Assembly (NCBI GenBank): GCA_003153355.1 | Contig: PLYH01000001.1 | Coordinates: forward strand, 162,565 to 226,564 | Direction: 5' to 3' | Length of the DNA: 64,000 nt | Origin: Candidatus Peregrinibacteria bacterium | GTDB taxonomy: Bacteria > Patescibacteriota > Gracilibacteria > UBA1369 | In this document: in pieces, positions 53,807 through 61,996 of the stretch | Numbering within the stretch: position 1 is the first letter of the stretch | How the letters are laid out: the number at the start of each line of letters is the position of its first letter | Notes under the pieces: model-generated | What the model saw: only the letters and a program-made list of their open reading frames with translations | Told to the model about the DNA's origin: nothing | The model's database searches: none | Position numbers and translations under genes: made by a program

Positions 53807-54202
53807 TTACGGCCGCAAAGGATCAATAACGTGTTGATCAATTTGACTCATGGAAAACGGTTTAGGCAAAATTTTCAACCCCTGTCCGCGAAGTTGATTC
53901 ATCAAGGTGATACCAAAAATATCGCGGAGATTGTTCAAATCCCGGGCCGTAATAAGGACAACATTCGGGACTTGAGCGATGAGCGCCTCTTTTACAACCT
54001 CAATCCCGTTGTTAAAAGGCATATCATAATCAGTGGCAACAACGCGAAATTTTTCCGCTTGAGCATTACGGATTGCATTGATGCCGTCTCTGCCGTTATC
54101 CGCTTCTACAATTTCAACGGTCTTGCCAAGTTCAAACTCAGTCATATCCCTCAAAATCATTCGGATGTTCGCTTCGTCCTCAACAAGGAGCAATTTTGTC
54201 AT
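53807..54202 (-). CDS. Single-domain response regulator (CheY-like receiver)
   Basis: The 131-residue protein is only a receiver domain. The acidic pocket is EDE (8-10), the phosphoacceptor is Asp58 in ATDYDMP, and the switch residues are Thr85 (LITAR) and Lys114 (LPKPF). No DNA-binding output domain and no histidine kinase gene lie near, so its partner is encoded elsewhere. It may act like CheY on pilus or motor functions, or as a phosphorelay step; that is inference. It lies upstream of ftsK on the same strand, 97 bases away. Confidence 0.9.
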   Translation of the reverse strand: MTKLLLVEDEANIRMILRDMTEFELGKTVEIVEADNGRDGINAIRNAQAEKFRVVATDYDMPFNNGIEVVKEALIAQVPNVVLITARDLNNLRDIFGITLMNQLRGQGLKILPKPFSMSQIDQHVIDPLRP

Positions 54203-54284
54203 AACATTAAGTAAAAAGTTACAGGCGGAGATGATACTGTTTAGATTTTAAATGTCAACACAGCTCGCAAAATCGGCCTGTTCT

Positions 54285-54293
54285 GCTATCATG
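54285..54293 (+). promoter_or_regulatory. Extended -10 promoter of gltX
   Basis: TGCTATCAT is an extended -10 (TATCAT at 54288-54293), 25 bases before the ATG at 54319. No good -35 is seen. Confidence 0.5.
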
Positions 54294-54318
54294 GCACAGA
54301 TTTATTTATTGTTCTGTT

Positions 54319-55899
54319 ATGGTCCGCACCCGTTTTGCTCCCTCACCCACCGGCTATCTCCATGTCGGAGGTTTACGAACCGCGCTCTATTGCTATCTTT
54401 TTGCCCGTAAAAATAACGGCAAATTCATTTTGCGCATCGAAGACACAGACCAGAAAAGATTCGTGGAAGGAGCCGTTGAAAATCTTCTAAAAACATTGGA
54501 ATGGGTGGGATTAACGTATGACGAAGGACCGCATAAAGACAAAGGCTTCGGACCATACGTCCAATCCGAACGCACCGGGCTATACCGTCAGCACGTGGAA
54601 ATTTTATTGGAAAAAGGGGCCGCCTACCGCTGTTTCTGTACCGCGGAAAGACTTGAAGAGATGCGCGAAAAACAGACCCGTCTCAAACAAGCTCCCATGT
54701 ACGACCGCACCTGCTTAAAACTTTCCAAAGAAGAGATCGCCCAGAAAATGGAAAGCGGAATCCCTTTCGTGATCCGTCAAAAAATTCCCCACGGGGAAAA
54801 ACTGATGTTCAAAGACCAGATCCGCGGGATCGTAACCTTTGACAGCAACACCATTGATGACCAGGTCCTCATGAAGTCCGACAATTTTCCGACTTACCAT
54901 CTGGCCAATGTGGTCGATGACCATTTTATGGAAATCACCCACGTGATCCGCGGCGAAGAATGGCTGCCCTCGACGCCGAAACATATTTTCCTCTATACCG
55001 CGTTTGACTGGAAACCGCCTGAATTTGCCCATCTTCCGCTCTTGTTAAATATGGACAAAACCAAACTTTCCAAACGCCAAGGCGACGTAAGCGTTGAAGA
55101 CTACATCCAAAAAGGGTACGGCCGTGAAGCTATCATCAATTTTATCGCGATGCTGGGCTGGCATCCAGGCGGAGGCACGGAACAGGAAATGTTTACCCTG
55201 GAAGAACTCATCGAAAAATTCAGTATCGAACAGATCCACAAAGCAGGCGCGGTTTTTGATCTGGAAAAACTCAACTGGTTCAACTTCCAGTGGAACAAAA
55301 GGAAATACACCGACAAGCTTCAGCAAATGGCCAAAGAGATCCAGAGCGATTGCGAAATCCGCGTCACCGAAAAAAACGAGAAGATCTTCAAGTTCTCAAC
55401 GCCGGAAAAAGAAAAAATGTTCACGGAAATCCGCGGAGAAATACTCTATGAAATGGCAAAACAGTACCTGCCGAACCAATGGCGCGATGCGGGAGAAAGA
55501 TTCAGCAAAAGCCTTATCACCGTTGAAGAAAAAATTCTCAAAAACGCTTCTGAAAGCGCTGTGAATTTGAAATTTTATTTCGAACCCGGCCCGCTGAATA
55601 TGGGACTGGTGTTAAGTGAAAAGATGAAAGTGGATAAAACCACGGCCGCGAAGGCTCTCCAAAAAAGCCGCGAAGCGCTCACCAACCTGGAAAATTTTGA
55701 AAGCATGGAAGAGATCAAAAGCTGCCTGATGCAGGTCGTTGCGGAACTGGGTTATAAAAACGGACAGGTCTTCTGGCCGGTACGCGTGGCGCTGACGAAC
55801 GAACAGTTCACTCCCGGAGTTTTTGAAGTCATCTGGGCCCTTGGAAAAGAAGAAACGCTCAAACGGTTGGGCGAAGCTTTGAACTCTTTACAAGTCTAA
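54319..55899 (+). CDS. gltX: Glutamyl-tRNA synthetase
   Basis: The 526-residue class I synthetase attaches Glu to tRNA-Glu. The HIGH-type motif is PSPTGYLHVGG (8-18) and the KMSKS-type motif is KLSKR (249-253). The stretch LRIEDTDQKRFVEGAVENLLKTLEWVGLTYDEGP is typical. A zinc-like region with CFCTAERLEEM is present. The protein is longer than most bacterial GltX, with an extended C-terminal anticodon domain. It may be non-discriminating, which would require GatCAB elsewhere. Confidence 0.95.
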   Translation: MVRTRFAPSPTGYLHVGGLRTALYCYLFARKNNGKFILRIEDTDQKRFVEGAVENLLKTLEWVGLTYDEGPHKDKGFGPYVQSERTGLYRQHVEILLEKGAAYRCFCTAERLEEMREKQTRLKQAPMYDRTCLKLSKEEIAQKMESGIPFVIRQKIPHGEKLMFKDQIRGIVTFDSNTIDDQVLMKSDNFPTYHLANVVDDHFMEITHVIRGEEWLPSTPKHIFLYTAFDWKPPEFAHLPLLLNMDKTKLSKRQGDVSVEDYIQKGYGREAIINFIAMLGWHPGGGTEQEMFTLEELIEKFSIEQIHKAGAVFDLEKLNWFNFQWNKRKYTDKLQQMAKEIQSDCEIRVTEKNEKIFKFSTPEKEKMFTEIRGEILYEMAKQYLPNQWRDAGERFSKSLITVEEKILKNASESAVNLKFYFEPGPLNMGLVLSEKMKVDKTTAAKALQKSREALTNLENFESMEEIKSCLMQVVAELGYKNGQVFWPVRVALTNEQFTPGVFEVIWALGKEETLKRLGEALNSLQV

Positions 55900-55952
55900 A
55901 AAACGGTGCAATATTGAGTGTGCAAGCGGATGTATTCCTTAATAGCATCCCT

Positions 55953-56276
55953 ATGAACTATCCGGAACTGAAAGAAATCATCAAACAGCTCAAAAAGACG
56001 GTTCCTTGCAACGTGTGCCAAAAGAAATTTTTGGACGAAGATCTGCAGGTTGTTTCCACCTATCAGAACGAAGGTCTGTTTCATTTCAACTGCCACAATT
56101 GCAAAAACCAGCTGATGGTTCATGTTTCGATCGTCGGCCAGAACGCCGAAGAACGCAGCGCCAATCTGAACATCAGAACCCGCAATCCGGACAAAGTTGA
56201 TCCCAACGAAATCCTGGATATGCATAACTTTCTCAGCAAATTCAACGGAGACTTTAAAGAACTCTTTTTATCATGA
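55953..56276 (+). CDS. Zinc-ribbon protein (CxxC...CxxC), unknown function
   Basis: From ATG 55953 the product has 107 residues. It reads MNYPELKEIIKQLKKTVPCNVCQKKFLDEDLQ, then HFNCHNCKNQLMVHVSI. Two Cys pairs, CNVC and CHNC, make a zinc ribbon. The rest is polar and contains NPDKVDPNEILDMHNFLSKFNGDF. No signal peptide or membrane helix. A TTG start 39 bases upstream is possible but less likely. Its TGA overlaps the ATG of the next lipoprotein gene (ATGA). I recall similar unnamed proteins in CPR genomes. Confidence 0.75.
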   Translation: MNYPELKEIIKQLKKTVPCNVCQKKFLDEDLQVVSTYQNEGLFHFNCHNCKNQLMVHVSIVGQNAEERSANLNIRTRNPDKVDPNEILDMHNFLSKFNGDFKELFLS

Positions 56277-56506
56277 AAAAAACTCTTTTCATTGCCGGCA
56301 TGATTGCCGCCGCCGTACTAAGCGGTTGCCAGCAGATCCAGGATCAGGCAAACAGTCTGAGCCAACAAAGCGCGGACGCCATCAACGGCTTTTCGCAGCA
56401 GGCAAATAACATCAAGACCCAGGTCCTGCAGACCAAAGCGGCTTATGACGAAAAAGCCCAGGAAGTACAAAATACGATCAACGACGTGAACAAACTCACG
56501 CACTAA
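56273..56506 (+). CDS. Small lipoprotein, helical (77 aa)
   Basis: The signal peptide MKKTLFIAGMIAAAVLSGC has the canonical lipobox VLSGC with Cys19 as anchor. The mature part is a Gln/Asn-rich helix (DQANSLSQQSADAINGFSQQANNIKTQVLQTKAAYDEKAQEVQ). It could form a small coiled coil at the outer face of the membrane. No family recognised. It overlaps the zinc-ribbon gene by 4 bases and precedes the PHP gene by 3. Confidence 0.75.
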   Translation: MKKTLFIAGMIAAAVLSGCQQIQDQANSLSQQSADAINGFSQQANNIKTQVLQTKAAYDEKAQEVQNTINDVNKLTH

Positions 56507-56509
56507 TTC

Positions 56510-57202
56510 ATGCCCAAACTCAAACTGAACTTTCACCTGCACACGGGGCAGGATCCTATTGATGCGGTCAGACATTCGGAGCATCAGCTGATTGATGAAG
56601 CGGCCCGGCTTGGCTACGACGTGCTCAGCATTACCTGTCACAACGCGCTCATTTTCAGCGAGGACCTCAAGCAATACGCCGAAAAAAAAGGTATTCTGTT
56701 AATTCCGGGAATCGAAAAAAGCATTCAGCGCAAACATGTTTTGATTATTAACGCCACGGTTGAAGCGCAAAAAATCCAAAGCTTTGAAGACCTGCGCGAG
56801 TACCGAAAAAACCATCCGGAATGTCTGACGATCGCAGCGCATCCGTACTATCTGGGCCCGATTTCATTAAAGAAAAATCTGGAAAAACACATCGACCTTT
56901 TTGATGCTGTGGAATATTCCTGGTACCACTCCAAACGCCTGAACGGACCAAACCGGAAAGCAACCAAGAGCGCAGAAAAATACGGAAAACCAATGCTCGG
57001 CACTGCAGACAACCACATTCTCAAATACGTAAACTATACCTACAGCCAGGTCCGCGCCGAAAAAAATGTCGAATCCATTTTCAAAGCCATAAAAGCAAAT
57101 GACATCGAAATCGTGAGCCACGATTTGCCATGGTGGAAATTGGGAACGATCATCACCTACATGCTGATGATGAGCTGGGTGAAAAAATTTCAATTGAAAT
57201 AA
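56510..57202 (+). CDS. PHP-domain metal-dependent phosphoesterase
   Basis: The 230-residue protein has the metal-binding motifs of the PHP family: NFHLHTGQDP, SITCHNAL, IPGIEKSI, AAHPYYLG and GTADNH. The second His of the first motif, the Cys-His of the second and the AAHP motif are in the usual order. PHP enzymes hydrolyse phosphoesters, for example of histidinol phosphate or nucleotides; the substrate here is unknown. Two hydrophobic residues stretches near the end (IITYMLMMSWV) may touch the membrane. It ends the three-gene unit that starts at 55953. Confidence 0.85.
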   Translation: MPKLKLNFHLHTGQDPIDAVRHSEHQLIDEAARLGYDVLSITCHNALIFSEDLKQYAEKKGILLIPGIEKSIQRKHVLIINATVEAQKIQSFEDLREYRKNHPECLTIAAHPYYLGPISLKKNLEKHIDLFDAVEYSWYHSKRLNGPNRKATKSAEKYGKPMLGTADNHILKYVNYTYSQVRAEKNVESIFKAIKANDIEIVSHDLPWWKLGTIITYMLMMSWVKKFQLK

Positions 57203-57239
57203 AAATTTATCTGCAATTAAAGATTCGCGACATAATGCT

Positions 57240-57266
57240 TGAATAAGCCGGATATTCATCTTTTTT
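57240..57266 (+). terminator. Possible intrinsic terminator after the PHP gene
   Basis: TGAATA (57240-57245) pairs with TATTCA (57253-57258), followed by TC and six T. The stem is short and AT-rich. Confidence 0.5.
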
Positions 57267-57290
57267 CAGAACCAAAATTGTGCTATAATA

Positions 57291-57299
57291 AAATATAAT
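57291..57299 (+). promoter_or_regulatory. Extended -10 promoter of pta-ackA
   Basis: TGCTATAAT, with a perfect TATAAT (57294-57299). A GCAGG Shine-Dalgarno-like stretch precedes the ATG at 57319. The same nine bases are used before the MgtC-DUF4010 gene. Confidence 0.65.
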
Positions 57300-57318
57300 A
57301 TAAAAATAACAAGCAGGT

Positions 57319-58335
57319 ATGGAAAAAACAAAAAAAGACATACTGGCCGTGATCAAAGCGAAGGCGAAAAAAATTCAAAGCTACATCGGATATCCCGAGG
57401 CTCTTGATGAACGCACGCTCAAAGCCATGGAGATTATTTTAAAAGAAAAGACCGCACATCCTCTGCTCATTGCGTCACACAAAGACGTTGAAAAACGCGT
57501 CAAAGAATTGGGACTGAAACTCGACATCGGCAAAGTGCAGATTTTGGATCCGACCAATCCGCAAATCATTGAACGCTACGTTGAAGAGCTCTACAAGCTG
57601 CGCAAAGACAAAGGCATGAGCAAAGACGAAGCTGCCGATCTGATGAACGATCCCAACTACGTGGGCGTGATGGCCGTCCATTTGCAAGAAGCAGACGGGA
57701 TGATTTCCGGGGCAGTTGGAACAACAGCGATGACCGCGCGCCCGGCGTTGCAGATCATCGGCACGAAAGAAAAATTCCACAAAGTATCCGGACTATTTTT
57801 CATGATTTTTGAAAACAGACTTTTATTTTTTGCGGACTGCGCAATAACTCCGGACCCCAATTCGCATGATCTCGCAGACATTGCCATCGATACCGCAGAA
57901 ACAGCCAAACGCTTTGGAATTATTCCAAAAATCGCCATGCTGTCGTTTTCCACGAACGGCTCGGCCAAACATCCGCTCGCGGATAAAGTAAAAGAAGCCA
58001 CGCTGCTGGTGAAAGACCGCCGTCCGGATTTGATCGTGGACGGAGAAATGCAGGTTGATGCTGCGCTGGTTCCCTGGGTCGGCAAACAAAAATTCCCGAA
58101 TTCAAAAGTCCAGGGCGACGCGAACATTTTAATTTTTCCGAGTCTGGAAGCAGGAAATATCGCTTACAAACTTGTCGAAAGACTCGCCGGAGCGAAAGCC
58201 ATCGGCCCGATGCTGCAAGGTTTAGCAAAACCGATCAACGATCTTTCCCGCGGATGCACGGCAGAAGATATTGCAGACCTTACCGCAATCACCACCTGCG
58301 AAACCATTGAAGCCGCTTACGAATTCGGTTTGTAA
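57319..58335 (+). CDS. pta: Phosphate acetyltransferase
   Basis: The 338-residue enzyme converts acetyl-CoA and phosphate to acetyl phosphate and CoA. The catalytic domain is complete: VHLQEADGMISGAVGTTAMTARPALQIIGT, FADCAITPDPNSHDLADIAIDTAETAKRFG, VDGEMQVDAALVP and GDANILIFPSLEAGNIAYKLVERLAGAKAIGPMLQGL. It lacks the long N-terminal regulatory part of E. coli Pta, so it is the short type. It lies 10 bases before ackA, forming the usual ATP-making acetate operon. It has its own promoter. Confidence 0.95.
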   Translation: MEKTKKDILAVIKAKAKKIQSYIGYPEALDERTLKAMEIILKEKTAHPLLIASHKDVEKRVKELGLKLDIGKVQILDPTNPQIIERYVEELYKLRKDKGMSKDEAADLMNDPNYVGVMAVHLQEADGMISGAVGTTAMTARPALQIIGTKEKFHKVSGLFFMIFENRLLFFADCAITPDPNSHDLADIAIDTAETAKRFGIIPKIAMLSFSTNGSAKHPLADKVKEATLLVKDRRPDLIVDGEMQVDAALVPWVGKQKFPNSKVQGDANILIFPSLEAGNIAYKLVERLAGAKAIGPMLQGLAKPINDLSRGCTAEDIADLTAITTCETIEAAYEFGL

Positions 58336-58345
58336 AAAACGCACC

Positions 58346-59518
58346 ATGAAAATTCTCGTCATCAACGCAGGATCATCGTCACTCAAATTCCAGCTTTTGG
58401 AGGGAGCCAACAAAATGCTGTGTAAAGGCATCGTCGACGGCATTGGATTAAAAACCTGTCAGTTCCGATTAAGCAGCGGTAAAAAAAATATCACTCAAAA
58501 TCTTCGATGTGACGATCATCAGGAAGCGCTTAAGATTGTGCTCAAATCAATGGTTCAGCAAAAAATCATTCCTTCATTACAAGCGATCGGAGCCATCGGA
58601 CACCGCGTGGTGCACGGAGGAGAAAAATACCGCCGGGCCGTAAAAATAAATGCACAGGTTATTCAAACCATACGAGCTTTAAGCGAACTCGCGCCGCTCC
58701 ACAATCCTCCGAATCTGAAAGGCATTGAGGCCTGCCAAAAACTTCTGCAAAATATTCCGCAGGTCGCGGTTTTTGATACGTCATTCCATACGACGATTCC
58801 GGAAAAAGCTTATCTGTACGCACTTCCCTACGAACTCTATTCCAAAGACGGGATCCGCAGATACGGTTTTCATGGAACAAGTCATCAGTACGTGAGTGAA
58901 CAAGCCATAAAATTATTGAAGAAAAAAAACAGCAAAATTATTAGCTGCCATTTGGGAAACGGTTCCAGCGTAACAGCGATCGTAAACGGAAAATCCGTAG
59001 ACACGAGCATGGGACTGACTCCGCTTGAGGGCATCCCCATGGGCACGCGCAGCGGCGATATCGACCCTGCGATCATTTTCCATTTGATGAAACAGCACGG
59101 CCAAAAACCGAATGAACTTGAAAACATGCTCAACAAACAGTCCGGACTCAAGGGACTTTCCGGCGTGAGTTCCGACATGCGCGATCTTTGGGCTGCAGTT
59201 AAAAAACACAATAAACGCGCCGAACTCTCCTTGCAAATTCTGGCTTATCGCATTGCAAAATACATCGGAGGGTATGCTGCCGCCATGAACGGACTCGATG
59301 CTATTATTTTTACCGCAGGCATCGGTGAACATGCATACTATGTCCGCCGCGACGTCTGTGAATATCTTCATCATCTGGGCGTACAGCTCGATCCTCAAAA
59401 AAACAAAAAAGACGCACTCGTCATCAGTACACCAAAAAGCAAAATCAAAGTATTGGTGATTCCCACGAATGAAGAAGCGCAGATCGCCAAAGAAACCATA
59501 AAAGTACTGAAAGCCTAG
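58346..59518 (+). CDS. ackA: Acetate kinase
   Basis: From ATG 58346 the product has 390 residues. The signature INAGSSSLKFQLLEG (5-19) is at the N-terminus. Other landmarks are HRVVHGGEKY, YGFHGTSHQYVSE, SCHLGNGSSVTAIVNGKSVDTSMG and SGVSSDMRDLW. It turns acetyl phosphate and ADP into acetate and ATP. With pta it gives substrate-level ATP, which suits a fermentative cell. An upstream in-frame start at 58271 lies inside pta and is rejected. Confidence 0.95.
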   Translation: MKILVINAGSSSLKFQLLEGANKMLCKGIVDGIGLKTCQFRLSSGKKNITQNLRCDDHQEALKIVLKSMVQQKIIPSLQAIGAIGHRVVHGGEKYRRAVKINAQVIQTIRALSELAPLHNPPNLKGIEACQKLLQNIPQVAVFDTSFHTTIPEKAYLYALPYELYSKDGIRRYGFHGTSHQYVSEQAIKLLKKKNSKIISCHLGNGSSVTAIVNGKSVDTSMGLTPLEGIPMGTRSGDIDPAIIFHLMKQHGQKPNELENMLNKQSGLKGLSGVSSDMRDLWAAVKKHNKRAELSLQILAYRIAKYIGGYAAAMNGLDAIIFTAGIGEHAYYVRRDVCEYLHHLGVQLDPQKNKKDALVISTPKSKIKVLVIPTNEEAQIAKETIKVLKA

Positions 59519-59559
59519 CCTGAGCTATCAAATCAAAAAACAAAAACTAACAAAAAAAT

Positions 59560-61047
59560 ATGTACTATCTTCGACCAAAAAAAATCCCTGTGAGCGTTGG
59601 GAACAAATACATCGCGCTCATGAATGCAACGAGCGCTCACATGCTTGATCTCCATCCCGGCGACCGCATTTTACTCAAAAACGCCGGACAGGAAATTACG
59701 GCGATTCTGGACATCAGTTTTAACCATGATCTGAAAGACCACGAAATCGGGCTCTACGAAGAAACCTGGAAAAAACTCAAGGTGGTGAAAGGCGACCGGC
59801 GTGTTTCCGCTGCGCTGGCAGACAGACCGGCATCGGTTCTATATATCCGCAAAAAACTGGACGGAATCGAATTAAACGCCAAAGAGATCGACGCCATCAT
59901 CAAAGACGTAGTGGCGGACCGTCTCTCCGATATTGAAATGACCTATTTTGTTTCCGCGAACTTCTGCCGCGGCATGAGCGATGCAGAAACAGTCGCGCTC
60001 ACGAACGCCGTGGTCAACAACGGCGGACATTTGAAATTCAAAAACAAAATCGTCATCGACAAGCACTGCATCGGCGGCGTTCCGGGAAACCGATCGACCA
60101 TGCTGGCCGTGCCGATTCTGGTCAGCCTCGGTTTACTTATGCCGAAAACATCTTCACGCGCCATCACCAGTCCGGCCGGAACCGCGGACACGATGGAAGT
60201 TTTTGCAAACGTGACCAACAGCGCTGCCAAACTCAAAAAAATCGCGGAAAAAGTCGGAGGGTTCATCAGCTGGGGCGGCGGGGTGGACATCGCCAGCGCC
60301 GACGACAAACTCATCAAAATCCGCAATCCGATGAGCCTGGATCCGCAGGGCATGCTGCTCGCATCCATCCTGGCAAAAAAACATGCGGTCGGAGCTACTC
60401 ATGTGCTGATTGATATTCCATATGGCCCTGACGTAAAAGTTCTGTCGCCAAAAAAAGCTGAACCTCTCAAGAAAAAATTTGAAAAAATCGGAGCGATGCT
60501 CGGCATGAAAGTGAAAGTGGTTTTCACAGACGGCAGCCAGCCGATCGGCAACGGCGTCGGACCGGTGCTTGAAGCCATCGATATTCTCAAAGTTTTAAAA
60601 AATGCGCCGGACGCCCCGCAGGATCTGGTCAAAAAAACCATCTGGATGTGCGGCATCATGCTGGAAATGGTCGGAAAAGCCAAAGCCGGCGACGGCGAAA
60701 AAATGGCGGAGCAAACAATTGCTTCAGGAAAAGCCTACAAAAAATTCGAGGAAATAATCGACGCTCAGGGCCGCAACAAACATCAGCTCAAAGTGGCACC
60801 GATAAGTTTTGACGTCAAAGCTGCAAAAACAGGAAAAATTACCGCGATCAACAACAAGCTCATTTCACGCTATGCACGCCTGGCAGGCTCTCCGATGAAT
60901 CCGGGAGCAGGCTTGTTCGTGTACAAAAAAATCGGCGACAAAGTCAAAAAAGGTGACGTGCTTTTTACGCTCTATTCTGAAAGCAAAGCCCGCATGAACA
61001 ACACGCTTGAATACGTGAACGCCAAGGAAGTCTATACCATCAAATAA
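59560..61047 (+). CDS. AMP phosphorylase (archaeal-type, thymidine phosphorylase superfamily)
   Basis: The 495-residue protein has an N-terminal extension (about 1-80) that is found in archaeal AMP phosphorylases but not in DeoA. The catalytic core includes KHCIGGVPGNRSTMLAVPILVSLGL, SSRAITSPAGTADTMEVFANV, WGGGVDIASADDKLIKIRNPMSLDPQG and GSQPIGNGVGPVLEA. It splits AMP and phosphate into adenine and ribose-1,5-bisphosphate. The next step is the R15P isomerase at 61997, two genes downstream. The last step (RuBisCO) is not in this window. The distinction from thymidine phosphorylase rests on the extension and the context. Confidence 0.9.
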   Translation: MYYLRPKKIPVSVGNKYIALMNATSAHMLDLHPGDRILLKNAGQEITAILDISFNHDLKDHEIGLYEETWKKLKVVKGDRRVSAALADRPASVLYIRKKLDGIELNAKEIDAIIKDVVADRLSDIEMTYFVSANFCRGMSDAETVALTNAVVNNGGHLKFKNKIVIDKHCIGGVPGNRSTMLAVPILVSLGLLMPKTSSRAITSPAGTADTMEVFANVTNSAAKLKKIAEKVGGFISWGGGVDIASADDKLIKIRNPMSLDPQGMLLASILAKKHAVGATHVLIDIPYGPDVKVLSPKKAEPLKKKFEKIGAMLGMKVKVVFTDGSQPIGNGVGPVLEAIDILKVLKNAPDAPQDLVKKTIWMCGIMLEMVGKAKAGDGEKMAEQTIASGKAYKKFEEIIDAQGRNKHQLKVAPISFDVKAAKTGKITAINNKLISRYARLAGSPMNPGAGLFVYKKIGDKVKKGDVLFTLYSESKARMNNTLEYVNAKEVYTIK

Positions 61048-61080
61048 AACCAAAAACTTATTTCTTAAACAAAAACAAAT

Positions 61081-61458
61081 ATGGAAAACAAAGAATCACT
61101 CCAGCTTTCCTCACGGGAGGAACTCATCGCCGCCATCAACGAAACGGCGTCGGATAAAATTACCGACCTTACGGAAAAATTCGGCGAAGAACCGGAACTT
61201 AAAGGCATTTTACAGGTCGCCATTGACCGCATCCGTACTGAACAGGTCAATTTCTACAACATGGAAATCAACAAAATTCACCGCTTCGGCAACACTCTGC
61301 TCGACGTTTTTGAAATCTTCAACGGCCGCATCGACCTCCACTGTCTGGATCTTTACAACGCCGCAGACCGGATTGAAGCCGAAGAACCTCGTTCAGGCGT
61401 CCACAATGTAAAGAAAATCCAGCACGAGGTAAAAACAAAAACCAAAAAAGTGGCATAA
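61081..61458 (+). CDS. Conserved-looking protein of unknown function (125 aa) within the AMP cluster
   Basis: A soluble, helical protein: LQLSSREELIAAINETASDKITDLTEKFG, then ILQVAIDRIRTEQVNFYNMEINKIHRFGNTLLDVFEIFNGRIDLHCLDLYNAADRIEAEE. No membrane segment, no signal peptide, no known motif. It lies 33 bases after the AMP phosphorylase gene and its TAA overlaps the TAATG of the next reading frame. Location suggests a role linked to the same pathway, but that is inference. The leader has the A-rich AAAAACTTATTTCTTAAA pattern. Confidence 0.65.
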   Translation: MENKESLQLSSREELIAAINETASDKITDLTEKFGEEPELKGILQVAIDRIRTEQVNFYNMEINKIHRFGNTLLDVFEIFNGRIDLHCLDLYNAADRIEAEEPRSGVHNVKKIQHEVKTKTKKVA

Positions 61459-61490
61459 TGGTAAAAACTTATTTATTAAAAATAAAAAAT

Positions 61491-61976
61491 ATGCCGGAAA
61501 AATCTGAAAAAGGGTTCCTCCACAAAGCTCGCCGCATGACGCTCGGGAGAAACGCCGAGGAGCACGAAACACACGAAAAAAATCTCGATGCTCTCAAGGA
61601 AGAGCTGAATAAAAACACCCAGGAAACCATCGATGAATTGGGCATGCGCTATGAAAACCACGACGTCAGAGAAAAAATCGCCAAAGCTCACGGAGAAAAA
61701 GCGCTCGACAGTTTTTTAAGCGAACTCAAGGGACTGCAGGTCAGTCTCATCGAAGCAAAAACGCATTTTCTGAAAACCCATGAAAACGATCAAGTAAACG
61801 ACATCGAAGACGTTCAGGATGAGATGAAACAATGGCAAAAAGAAAAAGATGAAATCCTCAACGGCTCTTACTTCAGAGAACTTGCGGAAAAATACGAAGT
61901 CTGGGGCCACGAACAAGTCGAGTTCATCCAGAGCGGCGTCCATGAAAAAATCCATCATATCCGTCCGGCAGCATAA
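61491..61976 (+). CDS. Unknown helical protein (161 aa) within the AMP cluster
   Basis: From ATG 61491 the product begins MPEKSEKGFLHKARRMTLGRNAEEHETHEKN. It is very rich in Glu, Lys and Asp and likely coiled coil (LDALKEELNKNTQETIDELGMRYENHDVREKIAKAHGEKALDSFLSELKG). No motif recognised. A start at 61458 exists, but 61491 is preferred because the A-rich leader AAAAACTTATTTATTAAA and AAAAATAAAAAAT lie right before it, as they do before the previous gene. It is followed by R15P isomerase after 20 bases. Confidence 0.65.
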   Translation: MPEKSEKGFLHKARRMTLGRNAEEHETHEKNLDALKEELNKNTQETIDELGMRYENHDVREKIAKAHGEKALDSFLSELKGLQVSLIEAKTHFLKTHENDQVNDIEDVQDEMKQWQKEKDEILNGSYFRELAEKYEVWGHEQVEFIQSGVHEKIHHIRPAA

Positions 61977-61996
61977 AAAACTTTTGTAAATCCCTC

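Noticed and set aside
58271-58345. Upstream start for ackA
   Set aside because: It lies inside pta and the NAGSSSLKF motif starts a few residues after the ATG at 58346.
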